12,979 nucleotides of DNA from Caldifarciminota bacterium RBG_13_43_14 (lineage in GTDB: Bacteria > Hydrothermota > Tepidihabitantia > SM23-42), in the NCBI GenBank assembly GCA_001771735.1, contig MEUM01000137.1, positions 3,486 to 16,464 on the forward strand. The letters are read 5' to 3'. The translations under genes were made by a program, and so were the position numbers. A model generated the notes under the pieces. That model ran no database searches and had not been told where the DNA came from. It saw nothing but the letters and a program-made list of their open reading frames with translations. Shown piece after piece: positions 1 through 10,294 of the stretch; position 1 is the first letter of the stretch, and every line of letters begins with the position of its first letter.

Positions 1-475
1 TAATAGGGTCACCGGGGCGGATATTAAGTTTTTCTTTTATATTGAAATTTTTAGCGACACCTACATCTATATACATATGCTCGATCTTGGGTAATTGCTT
101 TCTTTCTTCTTCATTCAGCTCGTGGGGCGGTTTCATACCGATCACCCCCGGGATCAGATCACCCTTGCGGGTTTTGATCTTTACCCGCATACCGGGTAAA
201 TTCCCCATATACCAGCCGCCGATACTTAAAAATTTTATGAAACCGTCTTTAGTGATGTCTTTGACCATAAATCCGATCTCATCAAGATGAGCCGCGATCA
301 TTATGCGCGGCCGATCGCTCGTGCCAGTCTTTTCAGCGATAATACTGCCGATTCCATCCTTTTCGATCTTTAGTCCTTTGGGCAATTTGTCTTTAAAGAT
401 TAAACCAACATCCTCTTCAAATCCCGATATTCCAAATGCATCCGCCAATTCTTTCAATAATCCAATTCGATCCAT
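1..475 (-). CDS. M42 family glutamyl/leucyl aminopeptidase-like metallopeptidase, N-terminal part
   Basis: This is the N-terminal 158 residues of an M42 (cellulase M/FrvX-type) co-catalytic metallo-aminopeptidase; the 3' end lies outside the window. Visible family features are the AAHLDEIGF motif (metal-binding His63 and the following Asp65), the SIGGW segment, the PGVIGMKPPH motif that opens the inserted beta-domain, and YIDVG followed by PGDPI at the edge. Family members are cytoplasmic, form large tetrahedral assemblies and trim peptides left by proteasome-like proteases. Two adjacent ATGs exist (478 and 475). I chose 475 because AGGAGG at 480-485 leaves a 4-nt spacer to it but only 1 nt to 478. 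The gene starts about 40 nt after gyrB with no visible promoter, so it probably shares the recF-dciA-gyrB transcript. The family is certain; the exact substrate preference is not visible. Confidence 0.93.
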   Translation of the reverse strand, partial: MDRIGLLKELADAFGISGFEEDVGLIFKDKLPKGLKIEKDGIGSIIAEKTGTSDRPRIMIAAHLDEIGFMVKDITKDGFIKFLSIGGWYMGNLPGMRVKIKTRKGDLIPGVIGMKPPHELNEEERKQLPKIEHMYIDVGVAKNFNIKEKLNIRPGDPI

Positions 476-479
476 CATA

Positions 480-485
480 CCTCCT
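480..485 (-). promoter_or_regulatory. Shine-Dalgarno site of the M42 peptidase gene
   Basis: The minus strand reads AGGAGG here, a perfect anti-16S match. It is 1 nt before the ATG at 478 and 4 nt before the ATG at 475, and therefore favours the second ATG. It is the strongest ribosome binding site in the window. Confidence 0.8.
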
Positions 486-517
486 TTATCCCAGTATACC
501 GCGTTTGATGGAATTTT

Positions 518-2792
<2,275 letters not shown>

Positions 2793-3837
2793 TGATAACC
2801 TGATGTGGTTGTTTCTGGAAATTATATGACGGCAGTCTGATGCTGGCATAAAATACCTGACCAGAGAGCATGGAGAAGATCTGGGCTTTTTTTGATTCAT
2901 CAAGCTCGGCACCGACTTCATCCAGTAACAAAACCGGCCGGTGTCCGCTCTGTTCATAGAGCATTTCTGCTTCGCTGAGACGCAGTGCGATCGCAACCGC
3001 TCGTTCTTCACCTTCCGAGGCATAATTACGGCATGGTTTTTGATTTATTGTGATCAGAATATCATCACGATGCGGTCCGATCAATGTGTGGCCGAAAACG
3101 ATCTCCCGGTTACGGTTGTGCTTTAGTGTTTTCTGATCGATATTCATTTCAGGCACCGAACTCTGGTATTCGATATCCAGCTGATATAGATCAAATTGAT
3201 CGCCGAAAAAGCGTACTTTCTCTTTTATTTTTGGCAAAAATTGAGCCCGAATAGAATATATTTCATTGGCGATACTGATAAACTTTTCATCAAAGCTGTC
3301 GATCAAGCCATTATGATCATTATTCTTCATATCGATCAATAAACGGTTACGTTGCTGTATCGTACGCCGGTATTCAGATATCGTACTTAAATAGCTTGGT
3401 TTAAGTTGGGCGATCAACCAGTCCAGATAAGATCTCCTTTTAGCCGGGGCTCCCCGAATCAGCCATATATCGTCGATCGACAGTATTGTGATACCAACCC
3501 AGCCCAGGTACTCGCTAAGCCGGTGGATTTCATTACCGCCCAGGATTAATTTCTTTTGATCACTATCAAGATATATTGATGCTTCAGTGCCGTTCGATTG
3601 GGCATTGATTCTTAAGTACGTACGGTCAGAGGTGATCAGATTTTTTTCCTCACGGATACGGAACGATGAAGCACAGCCAACATAAAATATCGCTTCCAGT
3701 AAATTGGTTTTGCCGGCCCCATTGTCGCCAATAATGAAATTTAAACCGTCAACGCAATTTAGACTACCATCAGTTAAATTACGAAACCCTTGATAATTGA
3801 TCTTTTTCAGCATTTTGGTTTAAAATTTTCCTGGTAT

Positions 3838-3865
3838 ATTATATGTGTAAATGCCCCAAAGTCAA
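3838..3865 (-). promoter_or_regulatory. Sigma-70-type promoter of the recF-dciA-gyrB operon
   Basis: On the minus strand, TTGACT (3860-3865) and TATAAT (3838-3843) are separated by 16 bp, which is 11 of 12 consensus bases. The predicted transcription start, about 7 nt downstream near 3832, would leave a leader of only about 19 nt before the recF ATG at 3813. The 95-bp gap between the metalloprotease gene and recF otherwise shows only AT-rich sequence and no convincing terminator. Confidence 0.8.
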
Positions 3866-3908
3866 GTAAAATAAAGAAAAATACAGGGATGGTGATTTTA
3901 CTCGACCG

Positions 3909-6485
3909 TTAATACGGATTTTCGGTCGCTGGTTGAATATTGAAATATACTCTTATTTCACGGTTGCGGTTCAGGGATAGGCCGATGATCGGTATAAATT
4001 TGATATAGCCAAAACCGGCTTTAATTTCGGCTTTTAATTCAATGCCGGTTGACCAATAGAGTTCCTGATCCTGGTCGATTGCCGCATCAAAAAACACACT
4101 GCCAAAAAGATCTTCAATGTAAATATTTGGATTCCATAGCCCCTGTCGTATTGAAAATAATTTCTGATCAAGGGCATTATGTATTAGTAAGCCTTGATAT
4201 GACCGCAGTTCATCATAGCCGCGTATCGGGATACGGGGCATATCTGGATTGTCCGGGTCATTATGAAAATATGAAAGTAGATAAAATGAACGGGTGTTCG
4301 CTCTGAGCTTCAGTCCTGCGATCAACTGCTGGGCTGAACGGTCAATGTTTGAATACCAGGTTTGCCGTTCATAAGGCAGGCGCGCTTGAATGAAAAAATA
4401 ATGGGGTGATTGATCAAAGCGCATATATATACTGGGCGCGAATTCTTTACGGTTGAAATCATCAAAGGAGCGGAAATCGATGAGAAAACCGAAATAATTG
4501 ATGCCGGGCCGGAGCTGAATATGAAGTGGATATGAGAAAAAAAGTTTCACAAGATCCGGTGATGCATTGAAATTTACGCTCAGCGGCATAAATATATTGG
4601 ATCGCCAATTCAGTTCATAATACAATGAATTATTATAGGTCAGCAATGCCGTATATATATTCTCGAGCATTGCATCGGCACCGAACATAAAAAATCCCGG
4701 CTGCCATGATGTTAGACCTTCATTCACCGGATATATTACGGGCACGCGTGCCGCTGGTTCAAGAGTTGCTAAAAGGTCCCAGAAATTTCCGGGACGAGTT
4801 TGGACCGGAGTTTGAACTGGCCGATCGACAATTATTTCTTTTTCATGAAAGGCAAAAGGCTGCGGTTGATAAGGGAGTCGATATAGGTCGAAACCCATTT
4901 CATTGAGTCCAGTAAAATAAAGCTGATTGTCGATAATCAGTGGCCAGTGGGCAAAATCATTGGTTATTCTGTACACGGTTTGATCAATTAGATTGAGCTC
5001 ATAAGCATCATGCTGTCCCCGATAATTCGCAATGTATAAAATGGTTGATTCGTTCTTGAAATATAATTGGCCTTCATTCCAAGGGGTAATCATAATCGGT
5101 TCGATACGACCGGTGACTGTATCGATAAGGCATATATCGCTGTTTTCATAGGGCCGGGCAGCCACCGCGATCAGATATTTATCGTTCGCGATCAGCTCAT
5201 AAATAAGAAAATCGGTTTCCATTATTTTTTCAGGCAAAATTTGACCGCGCCAGAGCTCAGAGCCAAAAGCGTGTTTGCGATCGCAGGCAAAAAGCAATCG
5301 GCTATTCGATTGCAAACAAAAGGCGCGAATGTCATGCTCGAGTATGAATTCCTTTTTATTGGTCAATAGATCGAAACAGTAAAGCCGTGAAGTATAGCCA
5401 AATCCCTGTATATAGCTGTTTGCTGCGCCACGTTTTATCTCACGCATCGTGTAATAGAGTTTGTTATCCAAGATACGCAGGGGGGTCGTGACCAATGAAT
5501 TGGTTTTGAGAGTAATTTGTTCTTCAGCATTTCGAGTATCATATTTATTTATACGATGGCTTGCAAAGACATCGAATGGACCGGCTTTGAATAAGCTCTT
5601 TCGAGCATAGTGAATATCATGACCTCGCGCGATCATGGAACCGATATACCATCCGCGACTAGTAATTTGATGATCCTGGCGTTCAGGTTCAGATATATTG
5701 TCGGCTATTGCCTGTCGAAAATATCTATAAAGAGTCGGAAAATCTTTTCCGGTTCTTTTACGCATTGACATATCAATACCGAATACGGGTAATATAACGG
5801 TAAGTGGTGCCCAAAAATAATGGCCGTAAATCCGTAAATGGTCATTCAGGGAATTTTGACCGTAGGTTTCGATAAAATATTGGGTGAATTGACCGCCATA
5901 TAGATATGATTGATCTACGGGAAAACGTAATGGTTCATTGCTTATTTCAATCAAACCGGGTAAAGATTTTGCTCTGGTCTTCATATAGCGGTCATAATAT
6001 CCGTCATTAAGCCGGCCTTCATAAGGAGATATTTGCGATTCGCCATATACGGCGATACCTTCGATCCACCACATTGGTGCGTACATATTTGGCGAAAATA
6101 TATTGCCAAAACAGGAATTTAGACCTCTGGTCAGACCAGAGGTTCTGGTCATGTGCAGAATGTGTATCAATTCGTGATAGGCTACGGCACGATGCCAGCT
6201 TTGCTGCAAGCTCATCAATTCAGTGATATTATCGGGATAAGTGAAGACCTGCATTTTACCCAGAAACGGATCGGCAATACCATTGCTGTAGGACCCAATA
6301 TCTTCGACTACGACGTAAACTGGTCTGGCGTCATTGCCGGTCATTTCGCGCGCGGCATTACGATAATATTCGAGATTGATGAGAAATTCATTGGCTTCCC
6401 ATTGATACCCCGGTTTATGAAAAATGGTGAAATTATCAGTTTTGATCACCTGCCAATCAAACCAAGCAAAAATGAGTAGGATCAT
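3909..6485 (-). CDS. Large surface protein: gluzincin-like metalloprotease domain, propeller-like repeats, C-terminal Omp85-like barrel
   Basis: I do not recognise this 858-residue protein as a named family, but three regions are visible. Residues 1-260 resemble peptidase MA-clan gluzincins: HELIH at 104-108 supplies two zinc-binding His and the catalytic Glu, WWIEGIAVYGE puts a likely third ligand at Glu142, and YGGQFTQYFIETYG follows at about 196-209. Residues about 270-560 hold repeated short beta-strand blocks of the type LYYxxxx..YDLxT, as in TolB/PD40-like propellers. Residues about 580-858 are rich in alternating aromatic strands and contain IRGY (754-757) and GSVFFDAAID (795-804), which resemble the conserved loop-6 RGY/F motif and following strand of Omp85/BamA barrels. 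The N-terminus has only about nine hydrophobic residues, shorter than a normal signal peptide, and an in-frame stop lies four codons upstream. The start has no Shine-Dalgarno. I infer an outer-membrane location with a periplasmic protease head; the substrate is unknown. Confidence 0.72.
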   Translation of the reverse strand: MILLIFAWFDWQVIKTDNFTIFHKPGYQWEANEFLINLEYYRNAAREMTGNDARPVYVVVEDIGSYSNGIADPFLGKMQVFTYPDNITELMSLQQSWHRAVAYHELIHILHMTRTSGLTRGLNSCFGNIFSPNMYAPMWWIEGIAVYGESQISPYEGRLNDGYYDRYMKTRAKSLPGLIEISNEPLRFPVDQSYLYGGQFTQYFIETYGQNSLNDHLRIYGHYFWAPLTVILPVFGIDMSMRKRTGKDFPTLYRYFRQAIADNISEPERQDHQITSRGWYIGSMIARGHDIHYARKSLFKAGPFDVFASHRINKYDTRNAEEQITLKTNSLVTTPLRILDNKLYYTMREIKRGAANSYIQGFGYTSRLYCFDLLTNKKEFILEHDIRAFCLQSNSRLLFACDRKHAFGSELWRGQILPEKIMETDFLIYELIANDKYLIAVAARPYENSDICLIDTVTGRIEPIMITPWNEGQLYFKNESTILYIANYRGQHDAYELNLIDQTVYRITNDFAHWPLIIDNQLYFTGLNEMGFDLYRLPYQPQPFAFHEKEIIVDRPVQTPVQTRPGNFWDLLATLEPAARVPVIYPVNEGLTSWQPGFFMFGADAMLENIYTALLTYNNSLYYELNWRSNIFMPLSVNFNASPDLVKLFFSYPLHIQLRPGINYFGFLIDFRSFDDFNRKEFAPSIYMRFDQSPHYFFIQARLPYERQTWYSNIDRSAQQLIAGLKLRANTRSFYLLSYFHNDPDNPDMPRIPIRGYDELRSYQGLLIHNALDQKLFSIRQGLWNPNIYIEDLFGSVFFDAAIDQDQELYWSTGIELKAEIKAGFGYIKFIPIIGLSLNRNREIRVYFNIQPATENPY

Positions 6486-6498
6486 TTTTTGCGGTAAT

Positions 6499-6529
6499 CA
6501 GTTAACAGTTAACGGATAACAGTCATCAG
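6499..6529 (+). repeat. Heptanucleotide tandem repeat, consensus CAGTTAA, at the 3' end of rpoN
   Basis: The plus strand reads CAGTTAA, CAGTTAA, CGGATAA, CAGTCAT and then CAG, that is, four degenerate 7-nt units in phase. The block fills most of the 40-bp gap between rpoN and the metalloprotease gene and includes the rpoN stop codon (6526-6528). The 20 nt at 6510-6529 match, with one mismatch, the inverted copy at 7985-8004 on the other side of rpoN. Confidence 0.75.
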
Positions 6530-7926
6530 CTTCTGCGAAACTGATGGGCGGGGATTTTTAATAGATCGCGATACTTGGAAACGGTGCGGCGGGAGATGAT
6601 GATCCCATCGCGACTCAGTTTCTTGGCGATCTGGGTATCGGATAACGGTGCGGTTTTATCTTCATTTAAAATAATGTCTTTTATTTTATTGAAAATGATG
6701 CGTTTGTCAGTATCGGCGACCGCCGGTTTAAAAAAGAATTTCATCGAGTGGATTCCCCATGGCGATTCAAGGTATTTATTCGCCAGGGCACGCGAGATCG
6801 TCGATGGATTGACGTTCAGCTGACGGGCGAATTCGGTCATGGTCATCGGTTTGAGATAATCATATCCTACTCTGAAAAAATCTTTCTGAAATTCAAGTAT
6901 CCCTTCAAGGATGCGGTTAAGAGTTTTGCGGCGCTGTTCGATTGCGATGATTAGATTTTGTGCCGACTGTAATTTGTGCTTAATAAAGGCCAACTCTTCT
7001 TTATTAACGCCGTTCGGATTCTTCAGGATCTCGCGGTACTGCCGTTTTATCCGTATTCGTTGGATGTATTCATCATTGAGATGGCCAATTAAATTGTTCT
7101 CGCGCCAGCGTACGATAAAATCGCATGATACATATTTTGATCTTGCATTACTACATCGCCAGCCAGGCTTGGGATCGAGCTTTAATATCATTTCTTTGGC
7201 CTTGAGCAGTTGTGTTTCGGTAATACTTAGTTTCTTCATAAGTTCGTCATTATGATTCGACTGAAGTTCCTTTAAATGATCGCGGACCAATTGGCACTCG
7301 ACCGAATTTTCATCAAATCCAAGTTCGGCCAGCTGAATCATAAGCGGATCCCTTGGATCCTGCCAGGCGCAGCCAACCGGATCGAAACGCTGTATCTGCT
7401 TGATAATATTTTTTACCTGATCGATCGAATATTCTTTACCGGCGATCTCTTCAGGACCAGTCGCAAGATGTCCATCTTCATTGATGTTGACAATTACTAA
7501 TTCGGCGATCTCAAGATCGATGCCCTCAAATTGGCTGCGAGCCTGGCGCAATAAAAGATCATACAGGCGTTCACCTTCGTCAGCGATATTATCAATCGGG
7601 TCCCGGTATTCGTCAAAATTAAAAGTAGTTTGCGCCGGCTCATCAGCGAATAGTTCAGCGATATCGAATTCATTTTCCTGTTCACGTTTTTCTTTTTCAG
7701 GTATTTCCTCTTCGCGGTCGTCAAAAACAGGTTCCTCAATATTTTCATTGTTAATTTCATCAGTGCTTGATTCTTCAAGCATAGGATTGGATTCGATCTC
7801 CTGGCGTAAATATACATCAAGTTCCAGGTTTGGCAGTTCGATCAAGCGTAAATAATAAACCAGCGTCGGCAGAAAAGTCTGCCTCAGTTCTGGTTGTTGC
7901 CGAAGTTCATTGCGTTTGCGGTACAT
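6526..7926 (-). CDS. rpoN: RNA polymerase sigma-54 factor
   Basis: This is a complete 466-residue sigma-54, which directs RNA polymerase to -24/-12 promoters and needs AAA+ activators. Region I at the N-terminus (about 17-52) keeps the LELDVYLRQEIESNPMLEE helix but is poor in glutamine, and the usual MTPQLQQ segment is replaced by FLPTLVYY. A very acidic region II covers about 52-100, followed by the core-binding domain. The helix-turn-helix lies near 363-399 (MTEFARQLNVNPSTISRALA, ending in a KFFF segment). The RpoN box is SRRTVSKYRD at 445-454, matching the family ARRTVAKYRE. The ATG at 7926 has AGGTGT 4 nt upstream and a consensus promoter just before that. No activator gene or hpf/ptsN-type partner, often found next to rpoN, is in this window. 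Confidence 0.96.
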   Translation of the reverse strand: MYRKRNELRQQPELRQTFLPTLVYYLRLIELPNLELDVYLRQEIESNPMLEESSTDEINNENIEEPVFDDREEEIPEKEKREQENEFDIAELFADEPAQTTFNFDEYRDPIDNIADEGERLYDLLLRQARSQFEGIDLEIAELVIVNINEDGHLATGPEEIAGKEYSIDQVKNIIKQIQRFDPVGCAWQDPRDPLMIQLAELGFDENSVECQLVRDHLKELQSNHNDELMKKLSITETQLLKAKEMILKLDPKPGWRCSNARSKYVSCDFIVRWRENNLIGHLNDEYIQRIRIKRQYREILKNPNGVNKEELAFIKHKLQSAQNLIIAIEQRRKTLNRILEGILEFQKDFFRVGYDYLKPMTMTEFARQLNVNPSTISRALANKYLESPWGIHSMKFFFKPAVADTDKRIIFNKIKDIILNEDKTAPLSDTQIAKKLSRDGIIISRRTVSKYRDLLKIPAHQFRRS

Positions 7927-7941
7927 GCTTACACCTATGAA

Positions 7942-7969
7942 ATTATAGTAAATAACTAATCAATGTCAA
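7942..7969 (-). promoter_or_regulatory. Consensus sigma-70-type promoter of rpoN
   Basis: On the minus strand, TTGACA (7964-7969) and TATAAT (7942-7947) are separated by 16 bp, and both hexamers are perfect. The predicted start near 7935 leaves a leader of only about 10 nt before the ATG at 7926, which includes the weak AGGTGT site (7931-7936). rpoN therefore has its own strong promoter and need not depend on pbpC transcription. Confidence 0.85.
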
Positions 7970-7973
7970 GGTG

Positions 7974-8002
7974 ATTACAGATAACTGATGACTGTTATCT
8001 GT
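7974..8002 (-). repeat. Heptanucleotide repeat block with a 9-bp inverted repeat upstream of the rpoN promoter
   Basis: The minus strand reads CAGATAA, CAGTCAT, CAGTTAT and CTGTAAT, four degenerate 7-nt units (8001 down to 7974). The block also forms a perfect 9-bp hairpin, ACAGATAAC (7977-7985) with GTTATCTGT (7994-8002), around an 8-nt loop. It begins about 5 nt upstream of the rpoN -35 box. No T-run follows, so it is not a standard terminator. It resembles the block at 6499-6529, in opposite orientation. Confidence 0.7.
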
Positions 8003-8018
8003 TATTTAGGTATTTAGG
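8003..8018 (+). repeat. Two tandem copies of TATTTAGG
   Basis: An exact 8-nt unit occurs twice in a row between the pbpC stop and the hairpin. With the adjacent heptamer block it makes most of this 122-bp intergenic gap repetitive and AT-rich. The remaining 30 bp next to the pbpC stop show nothing recognisable. Confidence 0.65.
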
Positions 8019-8048
8019 AATTTGTGATTTTTGGACTTTTGTCAGTCG

Positions 8049-10289
8049 TCATTCTAAAACCAGAATATTTACCGGATCGGCGGTCAATTCACTACGTCCT
8101 GCGGTGAGCGCTGAAGCTGTGATAACATGATCCCCGGGCATGAGCTGCCAGTAATATGAAAAAGGATAATATGCAGTGCCCAATTTTTTTCCGTCGATGT
8201 ACCAGGTAACTTCTTTGAGATCAAGGGTAGTTGCAATCTGCAGACGTAGTTTTTGATATTCATCCCTAAGTATCGGATCTATCTTATAGATGTCACCATT
8301 ATCCGGGAACATGATACAAAAATTATTCTGGTTTGCCGGAGCTTGACTGAATTGCAGGTCCTTTGCCTTCCGGTGATCGATCCTGGCTAACGCATGATTA
8401 CAATATTCTTTTGGTTCATTCCCCTTGATGAATAACTCAGTGATAATATTTTCACAATCATTACATGGTATTTCTCCGGATAGAGCACAGATATTTACGG
8501 GTATAACTGATTCAGGTATTGCCGGTCGGACCGGATAAAGGTTTCGGTGAAGAAATAGCATGATATCCCTGAATATTGGTGCAGCACCAGTAATGCCGGA
8601 AACCTTGTTCATCGGGCTGCCGTCAAAGTTACCGACCCAGACACCAACTATATAATTACTAGTGTAACCAACACACCAGTTATCACGATAATCCTTTGAA
8701 GTACCGGTCTTGACCGAACAGAAAAAAGGCATGTTAAGCGGGCTGAATTCGCCAAAAGCTGGACTGCGAGCATTATTATCATTCAGTATATCCCCGATTA
8801 TATAAGCTACAGCTGGTCTAAAGATCCGTACTCGTTTTCGGTCCAGCATAATTCTCTCACCGTTAATTGAGCCGATAAAATTGACTGATCGATAATATCC
8901 ATTACTGGCAAAAATACTGAAGGCACGAGTCAATTCAAATAATGTGACCTCACCGTTTCCTAATGTAAGACCGAGCCCATAATGAACCGGGGTTTGAGTG
9001 AGGCTATTGAACCCGCTGTGCCTTAAACAGCGCCATAATTCATCAATGCCTATTTTTTCAAGAACCTTTACCGCCGGAATATTGTAAGAACAAGCCAATG
9101 CGGTACGCAATCTTACCAGCCCGTGGAATTTCTCGTCATAATTACGCGGCTGATAATCACCACTGGCCGTTGCCTCATAGGTTGGCAGGTCCGGGATCAG
9201 GTCCGCCGGCGTGGTTCCGTTTTCGATCGCGATCGCATAGGTGAAAGGTTTTATTGCCGAACCGGGCTGGCGTAATGATTGTGCCCCATCGACTTCTCCA
9301 CAAACTGGTTCGAAAAAATCATTGGATCCGACATAGGCACGTAATTCAAGAGCGTTAAGCTCCAGGACAATAGCTGCAGCATTTGTCACGTTTGCATCTT
9401 CAAGACGGCGCAAGTTGTTATCAATAATCTTTTCGATCGCGGTCTGTATTTCTGGATCAATCGTTGTGCTGATCTGAAAAACATTGTGACCTATGCGATC
9501 GATATTCTTACGTACGTATTCGCAAAAATGCGGGGCAGTAAAATTTTTCTCTTTGGGAACGATCTGCAGCGGTTGCTCGAGTGCTTCAGCCAGGCAGACC
9601 GAATCGATACAGCCGGCGTTTTGCATTCGGTTCAGTAAATTTTTTTGAGCCCGTACCGCACGTTCTGGATAATGATATGGATTGTAGGATGACGGGGCGC
9701 GGGGTAATATCGCGAGCAGGGCCGCTTCATTGCAGGTCAGATCACGGGCTGGTTTACGAAAGTACATTTGTGAGGCAGCTTCGACCCCATGGGCGAGGTT
9801 GCCATAGGGTGCAGAATTCAAATATAATTCAAGGATCTCCAGTTTACATAGTTTCAACTCAAGGATCAGGGCAAAAATCGCTTCACGGAATTTCGAAAAA
9901 ACGTCGCGAGATGGTGAATTTAAAAGATTTCGGACAAGCTGCTGCGTTATTGTTGAAGCTCCGGATACTACTTGTTGATTGAGCATATTCTGTATGGCCG
10001 ATCGGATGATCGCGAGTACGTCAATCCCATTATGGGCAAAAAAACGTTTATCCTCGCTGGCAAGGGAGGCCATGATCAAATACGGCGAGATGCTGTCAAG
10101 GGTACAATAATGACTTATGTAGTCTTTATCCGAGAGTATTTCTCGAAGCACCGATCCGTGATGATCTAGGATCTGCAATGACCGGTGAACCGGGCGGTGG
10201 AGAAAATCATGACGGGTTGGGAGAATAAAAGGCATTGCCAATAATGCGCCAGTTACAATGATCAAAGCTATATGAATTTTTCGGCGCAT
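8049..10289 (-). CDS. pbpC: Penicillin-binding protein 1C (bifunctional transglycosylase/transpeptidase)
   Basis: This is a complete 746-residue class A-type PBP that polymerises and may cross-link peptidoglycan on the outer face of the inner membrane. After a short basic start, residues about 5-24 form a single membrane anchor. The GT51 domain shows ASEDKRFFAHNGID (catalytic Glu79), GASTITQQLVRNLL (110-123) and a LELYLNSAPYGN segment. The transpeptidase domain has SAIK (Ser344, Lys347), SYN (401-403) and KTGTS (527-531). A Cys-containing CALSG...C..C stretch (about 601-612) and a C-terminal domain (about 655-746) match the PBP1C-specific C-terminus (BiPBP_C). The ATG at 10289 is the first possible start, because an in-frame TAA lies only 6 nt upstream. 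There is no Shine-Dalgarno, and a promoter lies 5 nt away. The alpha-2-macroglobulin gene often paired with pbpC is not seen here. Confidence 0.96.
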   Translation of the reverse strand: MRRKIHIALIIVTGALLAMPFILPTRHDFLHRPVHRSLQILDHHGSVLREILSDKDYISHYCTLDSISPYLIMASLASEDKRFFAHNGIDVLAIIRSAIQNMLNQQVVSGASTITQQLVRNLLNSPSRDVFSKFREAIFALILELKLCKLEILELYLNSAPYGNLAHGVEAASQMYFRKPARDLTCNEAALLAILPRAPSSYNPYHYPERAVRAQKNLLNRMQNAGCIDSVCLAEALEQPLQIVPKEKNFTAPHFCEYVRKNIDRIGHNVFQISTTIDPEIQTAIEKIIDNNLRRLEDANVTNAAAIVLELNALELRAYVGSNDFFEPVCGEVDGAQSLRQPGSAIKPFTYAIAIENGTTPADLIPDLPTYEATASGDYQPRNYDEKFHGLVRLRTALACSYNIPAVKVLEKIGIDELWRCLRHSGFNSLTQTPVHYGLGLTLGNGEVTLFELTRAFSIFASNGYYRSVNFIGSINGERIMLDRKRVRIFRPAVAYIIGDILNDNNARSPAFGEFSPLNMPFFCSVKTGTSKDYRDNWCVGYTSNYIVGVWVGNFDGSPMNKVSGITGAAPIFRDIMLFLHRNLYPVRPAIPESVIPVNICALSGEIPCNDCENIITELFIKGNEPKEYCNHALARIDHRKAKDLQFSQAPANQNNFCIMFPDNGDIYKIDPILRDEYQKLRLQIATTLDLKEVTWYIDGKKLGTAYYPFSYYWQLMPGDHVITASALTAGRSELTADPVNILVLE

Positions 10290-10294
10290 AGAAA

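Noticed and set aside
2793..3023. N-terminal extension of the dciA frame into recF
   Set aside because: The extra sequence is Cys/Arg/Ser-rich with no family resemblance and lies entirely inside the RecF Walker B and signature region in another frame; the DUF721 domain begins after 2792.
3865..3902. Inverted repeat AGTAAAAT ... ATTTTACT downstream of the protease-barrel gene
   Set aside because: The stem is only 8 bp and almost all A/T, the loop is 22 nt, and no T-run follows; it overlaps the recF -35 box and looks like chance in AT-rich DNA.
7974..8018. Possible CRISPR-like or terminator element from the clustered repeats
   Set aside because: The units are 7-8 nt, adjacent and degenerate, with no spacers, and the hairpin has no T-run on the minus strand.
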